DNA from: Gammaproteobacteria bacterium
GTDB taxonomy: Bacteria > Pseudomonadota > Gammaproteobacteria > Ga0077536
Assembly (NCBI GenBank): GCA_030639105.1
Contig: DAOWDI010000026.1
Coordinates: forward strand, 1 to 7,071
Reading direction: 5' to 3'
Length of the DNA stretch: 7,071 bases
This document shows positions 1 to 5,424 of this stretch, piece after piece (position 1 is the first letter of the stretch; each line of letters begins with the position of its first letter). A program made the position numbers and the translations under genes. The notes beneath the pieces are model-generated. The model was not told where the DNA came from. It saw only the letters and a program-made list of their open reading frames with translations, and did no database searches.

Positions 1-1
1 A

Positions 2-142
2 GGGCTGTTCCTTATCGGCGTCGACCATGGCCGACGCCTTATACCAACGGACTCGGTCGTATCACTGCGTATGGATCAACTACGCCACCAATCGGCACCG
101 AGTATACGCATGGTCGTACATGACATTCTGGAGCACTACTAG
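2..142 (+). CDS. fhcB: Formyltransferase/hydrolase complex subunit B, C-terminal end (partial)
   Basis: Frame 2 is open from the left edge to a TAG stop at 140-142, giving the last 46 residues of a protein whose start lies outside the window. The tail includes GVDHGRRLIPTDSVVSL and then a LRHQSAPSIRMVV stretch. This resembles, from memory, the conserved C-terminal pattern of FhcB proteins (DH-G-hLIRTDsVVsL followed by a short PS-containing helix). FhcB is the non-redox relative of the molybdopterin subunit of archaeal formylmethanofuran dehydrogenase. In the bacterial Fhc complex it is thought to be structural rather than catalytic. Its position 20 bases before fhcA matches the usual fhcB-A-D-C order and supports the call independently. 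The usual Arg of the RTD motif appears as Pro here (IPTD). Frames 1 and 3 are also open over much of this short stretch, so the identity rests on motif resemblance plus synteny. Confidence 0.75.
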   Translation, partial: GLFLIGVDHGRRLIPTDSVVSLRMDQLRHQSAPSIRMVVHDILEHY

Positions 143-151
143 GACATGGTC

Positions 152-156
152 GAGAG
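152..156 (+). promoter_or_regulatory. Ribosome binding site of fhcA
   Basis: GAGAG lies 6 bases before the ATG at 163, in the short gap after the fhcB stop codon. Its spacing supports the ATG at 163 as the fhcA start. It is a partial match to the Shine-Dalgarno consensus. Confidence 0.5.
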
Positions 157-162
157 CGGGTT

Positions 163-1830
163 ATGCTGACTAGACTTCGAGGTGGGCGGGTCTACGACCC
201 GGCGAACGGCATCGATGGGCAATGCCGCGATATCTTCTTGCAAGACGTACACATCGTCGAACATCCTGAAAATATCGGCGAGGTCGATGAAACGATCGAC
301 CTCGATGGCTGCGTGGTCATGGCCGGCGGTGTCGATATACACACGCATATCGGCGGTGGCAAGGTCAACATTTCACGTATGTTGCTGCCCGAAGATCACC
401 AGCGCGATCTGATCGCACGTGGCCGGCATCCCCGCATGGGTTGTGGGCATGCCGCACCGTCGACCCTCACGGCCGGTTATCGCTATGCCGAAATGGGCTA
501 CACGGCGTGTTTCGAACCCGCGATGCTACCGGCGAATGCGCGTCAGGCGCACATGGAGATGGCCGATACACCGATCGTCGATAAGGGCGCATACGCGCTG
601 CTCGGCAACGACGACTTCCTGTTGCGCCTACTGACCAAAAAGGTCGACCAGGCGCTCATCACCGACTACATCGCATGGACCTTGAAGGCGACCCAGGCGC
701 TGGCGATAAAGGTCGTCAATCCCGGCGGCGTCAATGCCTTCAAGTTCAATCAACGTAAACTCGACCTCGATGAACAAAATGAAGGCTACGGCGTTACCCC
801 GAGGCAGATACTGAAGGCACTTGCGGGGGGGATACAAGAACTCGGTCTCACCCACCCGCTGCACATCCATGGCTGCAACCTGGGCGTACCCGGAAACATG
901 CATACCACGCTCGCTACGATGGCGGCACTCGAGGGTGTTCCGGCCCACTTTACCCACACTCAATTTCACAGCTACGGTACCGAAGGCGATCACCAGTTCT
1001 CATCCGGGGCCGCGGCCATCGCCGAACTCGTGAACGCCAACGCGAACATTTCCATGGATGTCGGCCAGGTCATGTTTGGTCAAACTGTCACTGAGTCAGG
1101 CGACAGCATGCGCCAATTCGCGGGCAGTGTGTTTGCCAATCCCAACAAATGGGTGGCCATGGATATCGAATGCGATTCGGGCTGCGGCATCGTCCCCTTC
1201 CGCTACCGGGACAAGAGCTTTGTCCACGCGCTACAGTGGGCAATCGGCTTGGAACTATTTCTACTGGTAGAGGATCCCTGGCGGATCTTCCTGACTACCG
1301 ACCATCCAAACGGTGCGCCATTTACCAGCTACCCCCACTTGATCAGGTTATTGATGGACCGCAGTTTCCGTAACGATATGCTCGCGACCATCAACAAAGA
1401 GGCGGCCGCGGCGAGCCACCTCGCGGCACTCGAGCGCGAATACAGTTTGTATGAAATCGCCATCATGACGCGCGCGGGACCGGCAAGATCCCTCGGGTTA
1501 AAGAATAAAGGGCACCTCGGGCCAGGAGCCGATGCGGATGTGGCCATCTACCGCGAGCATGCAAATCGCGAACGTATGTTCGCAACCCCCGCCTATGTCT
1601 TTAAGGGCGGCCAACTCATCGTTCGCCAAGGCAAGGTCTGCGATGACAGTCCAATCGGAACGACGCATGTAGTGCGGGCCGACTTCGATATGGGTATCGA
1701 GGGTAAGCTCGACCAGTATTTCGACCGCTACATGACGATGAAAAAGGACCGGATGATAGTGGGGGACGACGAGATCCGCGATGAGGGGAGAGGGCGGATC
1801 GCCGTGCAGCGCGTACGCCGAAAATCATGA
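163..1830 (+). CDS. fhcA: Formyltransferase/hydrolase complex subunit A (formyl-methylofuran hydrolase)
   Basis: The 555-residue product is the catalytic hydrolase subunit of the cytoplasmic Fhc complex. It releases formate from the formylated methanofuran-type carrier in H4MPT-linked formaldehyde oxidation. It belongs to the amidohydrolase superfamily and is homologous to FwdA/FmdA of methanogens. Visible motifs in order are: HTH at residues 60-62 in GGVDIHTHIGGG (first metal-binding pair); K183 in IKVVNPGG, the likely carboxylated metal-bridging lysine; LHIHGCNLG with H234 and H236; FTHTQFHSYG with H265 and H269; and TTDHPNG with D380, the likely catalytic aspartate. The C-terminal part has the usual GLKNKGHLGPGADADVAIY strand pattern of the amidohydrolase small beta-domain. 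Length and all metal-site motifs look intact, so it should bind a binuclear zinc centre. Its stop overlaps the fhcD start (ATGA), which suggests translational coupling. Residue roles are assigned by analogy with FwdA and not tested here. Confidence 0.96.
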   Translation: MLTRLRGGRVYDPANGIDGQCRDIFLQDVHIVEHPENIGEVDETIDLDGCVVMAGGVDIHTHIGGGKVNISRMLLPEDHQRDLIARGRHPRMGCGHAAPSTLTAGYRYAEMGYTACFEPAMLPANARQAHMEMADTPIVDKGAYALLGNDDFLLRLLTKKVDQALITDYIAWTLKATQALAIKVVNPGGVNAFKFNQRKLDLDEQNEGYGVTPRQILKALAGGIQELGLTHPLHIHGCNLGVPGNMHTTLATMAALEGVPAHFTHTQFHSYGTEGDHQFSSGAAAIAELVNANANISMDVGQVMFGQTVTESGDSMRQFAGSVFANPNKWVAMDIECDSGCGIVPFRYRDKSFVHALQWAIGLELFLLVEDPWRIFLTTDHPNGAPFTSYPHLIRLLMDRSFRNDMLATINKEAAAASHLAALEREYSLYEIAIMTRAGPARSLGLKNKGHLGPGADADVAIYREHANRERMFATPAYVFKGGQLIVRQGKVCDDSPIGTTHVVRADFDMGIEGKLDQYFDRYMTMKKDRMIVGDDEIRDEGRGRIAVQRVRRKS

Positions 1831-2723
1831 AGATCAACGGCGTCGCCATCGAGAACACGTTTGCCGAGGCATTTCCCATGAAGGCCGCCCGGATCATCGT
1901 TACCGCGGCGAACGATACGTGGGCCGACCACGCGGGCCAAGCCATGACGGGATTCGCAACGTCCGTTATCGCATGTGGTTGCGAAGCGGGTATCGAACGG
2001 GTGCTCAAACCCAGTGAGACACCCGATGGGCGTCCTGGGGTCTCCGTACTGTTGTTTACGATGAGCAAAAAGGAACTCATCAAGCAGATACAGAACCGGG
2101 TCGGACAATGCGTGCTCACCTGCCCAACCACGGCATGCTATTCCGGCCTCGAAGAGGGCGACCCGATCGCGCTCGGAAAAAATCTGCGGTTTTTTGGTGA
2201 TGGCTATCAGATCTCAAAGAAGTTCGGGCGCACGCGCTACTGGCGCGTACCGGTGATGGATGGGGAGTTTGTCTGCGAGGAGCAAACTCGCATGGTCAAG
2301 GCGATTGGCGGCGGCAATTTCCTCATCTTGGCTGAGACCCAAGACCAGGCGCTAGCGGCGAGCGAACGCGCGATTAAGGCCATGCGGCGGATCCCCAATG
2401 TGATCATGCCGTTTCCCGGCGGGGTCGTGCGCTCGGGTTCGAAGGTCGGCTCCAAATATGACACCCTACCCGCCTCGACCAACCACCGCTTCTGTCCCAC
2501 TTTGAAAGGTCTGGTCGATACAGCATTGCCGGATGTCGTGGGTGCGGTGCTTGAAATAGTAATAGACGGTCTCGATACCGATTCGATCGATGCCGCGACA
2601 AAGGTCGGCATCAAAGCCGCATGCGCGATGGGACGCAAGCGGGGCATCGTCGGCATCACCGCGGGTAACTATGGCGGTGATCTGGGACCCTATCATTTTA
2701 AGTTGCGGGAGATCTTGAAATGA
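1827..2723 (+). CDS. fhcD: Formylmethanofuran:tetrahydromethanopterin formyltransferase (Fhc subunit D)
   Basis: The 298-residue product transfers the formyl group between formyl-H4MPT and the methanofuran-type carrier. In bacteria it works in the oxidative direction, feeding FhcA. The length is close to archaeal Ftr, at about 296-300 residues. Recognisable family stretches are IENTFAEAFPMKAARIIVTA near the N-terminus, GFATSVIACGCEAGIE (residues 42-57), QCVLTCPTTACYSGL (94-108), VIMPFPGGVVRSGSKVGS (192-209) and the C-terminal GITAGNYGGDLGPYHFKL. It is a two-lobed alpha/beta protein with no signal peptide or membrane segment. The start is fixed by the ATGA overlap with the fhcA stop. There is no strong Shine-Dalgarno sequence just upstream, so translation probably depends on ribosomes finishing fhcA. 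An older name for this gene is ffsA. Confidence 0.96.
   Translation: MKINGVAIENTFAEAFPMKAARIIVTAANDTWADHAGQAMTGFATSVIACGCEAGIERVLKPSETPDGRPGVSVLLFTMSKKELIKQIQNRVGQCVLTCPTTACYSGLEEGDPIALGKNLRFFGDGYQISKKFGRTRYWRVPVMDGEFVCEEQTRMVKAIGGGNFLILAETQDQALAASERAIKAMRRIPNVIMPFPGGVVRSGSKVGSKYDTLPASTNHRFCPTLKGLVDTALPDVVGAVLEIVIDGLDTDSIDAATKVGIKAACAMGRKRGIVGITAGNYGGDLGPYHFKLREILK
2707..2711 (+). promoter_or_regulatory. Ribosome binding site of fhcC
   Basis: GGGAG inside the end of fhcD lies 8 bases before the ATG at 2720. It supports that start and the four-base overlap with the fhcD stop. Confidence 0.6.
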
Positions 2724-3541
2724 ACGGGGTCGAACTGCGACTCATGGATAAGCCGGAATTCGATCTGGATATCAGTGATCTTATTCCCGAGAAAATTGCT
2801 GGTAAATCCCTCGATACGATCAAGCGAATTCGTCTCTCGCACGGTAACCGGCGCATTGCCTTGGGCGATCTGTTCGAGCTAAATGAAATACCGGACGAGA
2901 CGATCATGTTCAACGGCGCCACCCGTAAGCTGCGGCGTATTGGCCGCGGGATGACCTCGGGCACGATCGAGGTCCGCGGTAATGCGGGCGACGAATTGGG
3001 CTCGCTAATGAGTGGCGGCACCATCAAAGTTCGCGGAAGTGCCGGCGACTACGTTGGCGGCAGCATGCACGGCGGTGCGATTGAGATCAGCGGGAGCACG
3101 GGAGACTTCACCGGCGGCGCGTTGCCCAGTTCACCGCTCGGTATGCGCAATGGGCTCATTCGCGTGGGCAAAGATGTGGGTGGACGCACCGGCGATCGGA
3201 TGCGCCGGGGCCTGATTATCGTCAACGGCGATGCCGGGGGCTATTGCGGGACCAATATGGTTGCAGGAACGATCATCGTCGCCGGCCGATCGGCGCCCGG
3301 TATTGGACTGGGCATGCGCCGGGGCACGATCGTGGCGCTTCAAGCGCCGTCTGAGCTACCCGCCACTTTCAATGATTGCGGCACCTATTCGCTGGCGATC
3401 CTCGCGGTACTCTCAGCTTACGTCCGGTCGATCGACCGTCGTGCTTTTTCACGTCTGCGTGCAATGAGTGAGGTGCGCCGTTTTACCGGGGATATCGGCT
3501 GTAACGGACAAGGCGAGATCTTGACGGCCTGCCAGACGTAG
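2720..3541 (+). CDS. fhcC: Formyltransferase/hydrolase complex subunit C (beta-helix protein)
   Basis: The 273-residue product is homologous to FwdC/FmdC and to the C-terminal domain of glutamate synthase large subunits. Residues from about 75 to 205 carry tandem units of roughly 18-20 residues with a GxIxVxGxAGDxxGxxMxxG pattern. Examples are GTIEVRGNAGDELGSLMSGG, GTIKVRGSAGDYVGGSMHGG (starting at the shared Gly), GLIIVNGDAGGYCGTNM and GTIIVAGRSAPGIGLGMRRG. This is the signature of a right-handed parallel beta-helix. In the Fhc complex the subunit is structural and contacts FhcA, FhcB and FhcD; a redox role is not expected. The N-terminal 60 residues (LRLMDKPEFDLDISDLIP) are outside the repeat. 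The C-terminal tail after about residue 210 also falls outside it and contains Cys 261 and Cys 271, for which I know no role. The gene overlaps fhcD by ATGA and ends the fhc run. Confidence 0.95.
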   Translation: MNGVELRLMDKPEFDLDISDLIPEKIAGKSLDTIKRIRLSHGNRRIALGDLFELNEIPDETIMFNGATRKLRRIGRGMTSGTIEVRGNAGDELGSLMSGGTIKVRGSAGDYVGGSMHGGAIEISGSTGDFTGGALPSSPLGMRNGLIRVGKDVGGRTGDRMRRGLIIVNGDAGGYCGTNMVAGTIIVAGRSAPGIGLGMRRGTIVALQAPSELPATFNDCGTYSLAILAVLSAYVRSIDRRAFSRLRAMSEVRRFTGDIGCNGQGEILTACQT

Positions 3542-3634
3542 GCATTCTATCTATGAACCGAAGGTTCGCCGGGTAATGAGCAGCTGTTCACGCACGGTCT
3601 ATTTTGCACCAAATTAAGTTTTTAGCGAGATATC
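3542..3634 (+). other. Spacer between fhc and fdh genes, possible operon junction
   Basis: This is the longest spacer between genes in the window. It holds a small perfect inverted repeat at 3555-3567 (GAACC-GAA-GGTTC) with no following T-run, so it is not a convincing intrinsic terminator. The second half is AT-rich (3600-3625, including TTTTGCACCAAATTAAG). That could be part of a promoter or an untranslated leader for the formate dehydrogenase genes, but no well-spaced -35/-10 pair stands out. The sequence alone does not decide whether fdh is co-transcribed with fhc or has its own promoter. Confidence 0.3.
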
Positions 3635-5362
3635 ATGTCAAAGCAAACCCAATTGTCAAAAATACGCGTCGGGGATAGTCAGCATACAGGGGAACATGCT
3701 CACCAGGGGCGGATTGAGCCTCGCGTCCGTGGGGTCGATCAGGACGCACTGGCGGAGATCCGCCGCCTCATCGGTGAAAGACCCCATGAACGTCGTCGCA
3801 TGGTCGATTACCTGCACATCGTGCAGGATGAATGCGGCAGTTTATCGCATCGGCATCTGGCGGCGCTGGCCCGGGAAATGAACCTGTCGCAAGCCCAGGT
3901 TCACGAGGTCGCTTCCTTTTACTCCCAGTTCATTATTGTTGCCGATGGTGAAAAGGCGGCGCCGGTCATTGTGCGCGTATGCGACAGTCTCGCCTGTTCC
4001 ATGTACGGCGCACAGGAATTGTTGGACAGCTGTAAGCAACATTTCGGCGAGGGCGTCGATGTGGTTCACGCAGCGTGCATGGGACGTTGTGATTGCGCTC
4101 CCATAGCATCCGCGAACAAACGCCATATTGACCATGCATCGGTTGATAAGATTGATAAGGTAATCAAAGCGGGAGAACTGGACCCCATTGTCCCTGACTA
4201 CAAAAACTTCGACGACTATGTTGCCGAGGGTGGCTACAAACTACTGCGGGCCTGTTTAGCCGGTGAATACGAACGCCAGCAGATCATTGACCTGCTTTCG
4301 GACTCGAGTCTGCGCGGCCTTGGTGGCGCGGGTTATCCTACCGGACGCAAGTGGAACACCGTTCTCAAATTGCCCAAGCCAAAGATTATCGCGATAAATT
4401 TCGATGAAAGTGAGATGGGGACTTATAAGGATCGCTATTTCGTCGAGCGAGATCCGCATCGCCTGTTAGAAGGCATATTGGTCGCGGCCTGGACCTGCGA
4501 AACCTATCAAGGCTATATCTATCTTCGTGATGAGTACCACTACATTCGTGAGATACTGGAAAACGAGATCCAACGACTGGATACGGCGGGACTGACTGAA
4601 CATTGCCGCCTGTTCATGTCCCGGGGTGCTGGCGCCTATATCTGCGGCGAGCGCTCCGCGATGCTGGAATCCATCGAAGGAAAACGCGGCTATCCCAGGC
4701 TGAAGGATCCGCGCACCACGGTCGTCGGTCTATTTGGCATACCCACGCTGATCAATAATGCGGAAACACTTTTTTGGGTGCGCGATATCGTTGAAAAGGG
4801 GCCGCAATGGTTTAGCAGCCAAGGCCGCAATGAGCGCCCGTGCCCGCGAGCATTTTCCGTGTCGGGCCGGATCAATAACCCGGGGGTAAAACTGACGGCG
4901 GCGGGGATCACGATGAACCAACTGCTGGAAGAACATTGCGGTGGCATGGCCGCTGGTCATACCTTCAAAGGGTACTGCCTTGGCGGTTCGTCCGGCGGCA
5001 TATTGCCGGCATCGATGGCGGACATCCCATTGGACTTCGACACCATGGAGGAGTACGGCTGTTCGATAGGGTCGGCGGCAATTACCGTGTTCTCCGATAA
5101 GGATCAAATCCGGGATATCGTGCAAAATCTTCTGTTGTTTTTCGAAGACGAATCCTGTGGTCAGTGCACGCCTTGCCGGGTTGGCACGGAGAAAGCCGTC
5201 AAGCTTGTACAACACGATACCTGGGATGAAGCCCTGCTGAACGATCTATGTGAAGTCCTGGACGTCGCCTCTATCTGCGGACTCGGGCAGTCGGTGCCGG
5301 CACCGGTTCGCTCGGCGCTTACCTATTTTCGGGACGAACTCGGTTTGGCTGCAATCGAGTGA
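3635..5362 (+). CDS. fdhB: NAD-dependent formate dehydrogenase, beta (diaphorase) subunit, NuoE-NuoF fusion
   Basis: The 575-residue product fuses two complex-I-like modules, as in the beta subunit of Methylobacterium formate dehydrogenase 1 (fdh1B), whereas the Fds enzymes of Cupriavidus and Rhodobacter have separate FdsG and FdsB. Residues 30-180 are a NuoE/thioredoxin-like domain with [2Fe-2S] ligands C116, C121, C148 and C152 (CX4C and CX3C). Residues 200-450 are NuoF-like. They include GLGGAGYPTGRKW (228-240), FDESEMGTYKDR (256-267) with the downstream DPHRLLEG, and RGAGAYICGERSAMLESIEG (330-349), which form the FMN and NAD sites. The C-terminal helical domain carries the [4Fe-4S] motif SCGQCTPCRVGT with C508, C511 and C514, plus C548. 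The product is soluble and cytoplasmic. It passes electrons from the alpha subunit to NAD+. Two variants are noted: CGER where CGEE is usual, and SEMGT where SEPGT is common. The first 30 residues look poorly conserved. The Shine-Dalgarno signal is weak (GAG at 3627-3629), so the start is likely but not certain. Confidence 0.95.
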   Translation: MSKQTQLSKIRVGDSQHTGEHAHQGRIEPRVRGVDQDALAEIRRLIGERPHERRRMVDYLHIVQDECGSLSHRHLAALAREMNLSQAQVHEVASFYSQFIIVADGEKAAPVIVRVCDSLACSMYGAQELLDSCKQHFGEGVDVVHAACMGRCDCAPIASANKRHIDHASVDKIDKVIKAGELDPIVPDYKNFDDYVAEGGYKLLRACLAGEYERQQIIDLLSDSSLRGLGGAGYPTGRKWNTVLKLPKPKIIAINFDESEMGTYKDRYFVERDPHRLLEGILVAAWTCETYQGYIYLRDEYHYIREILENEIQRLDTAGLTEHCRLFMSRGAGAYICGERSAMLESIEGKRGYPRLKDPRTTVVGLFGIPTLINNAETLFWVRDIVEKGPQWFSSQGRNERPCPRAFSVSGRINNPGVKLTAAGITMNQLLEEHCGGMAAGHTFKGYCLGGSSGGILPASMADIPLDFDTMEEYGCSIGSAAITVFSDKDQIRDIVQNLLLFFEDESCGQCTPCRVGTEKAVKLVQHDTWDEALLNDLCEVLDVASICGLGQSVPAPVRSALTYFRDELGLAAIE

Positions 5363-5424
5363 TCGCGGTTCGGGTAGTAGATTTAAAGACGGTGACGCCC
5401 AATTGGTATGAAGGTAGCAGATAA
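5363..5424 (+). other. Short spacer between formate dehydrogenase beta and alpha genes
   Basis: The 62-base gap contains no terminator-like hairpin or recognisable promoter. The two subunit genes are therefore most simply read as one transcript. Confidence 0.4.
5411..5414 (+). promoter_or_regulatory. Ribosome binding site of the formate dehydrogenase alpha gene
   Basis: AAGG lies 10 bases before the ATG at 5425. A TAA stop sits immediately before that ATG in the same frame (5422-5424), so no upstream start is possible in this frame. Confidence 0.5.

Noticed and set aside
1616..2131. A 171-codon minus-strand open frame crossing the fhcA-fhcD junction
   Set aside because: It lies antisense to two well-recognised genes, has a low-complexity Ser/Arg/Pro-rich translation with no domain resemblance, and is explained by codon bias of the plus-strand genes.
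2942..3335. Repeated GGC/GCG-rich sequence in fhcC, considered as a DNA repeat
   Set aside because: The repetition is at the protein level (beta-helix units rich in Gly). The DNA copies are too diverged to be a tandem repeat element.
3555..3567. A small perfect hairpin (GAACC-GAA-GGTTC) after fhcC, considered as a terminator
   Set aside because: The stem is only 5 base pairs and no T-run follows, so it is too weak to call.
3604..3636. TTGCAC as a possible -35 box before the fdhB start
   Set aside because: No TATAAT-like hexamer lies at a suitable distance that would also leave room for a leader before the ATG at 3635.
4730..5215. A 161-codon minus-strand open frame
   Set aside because: It is antisense to the NuoF-like domain of the beta subunit, and the translation shows no recognisable motif.
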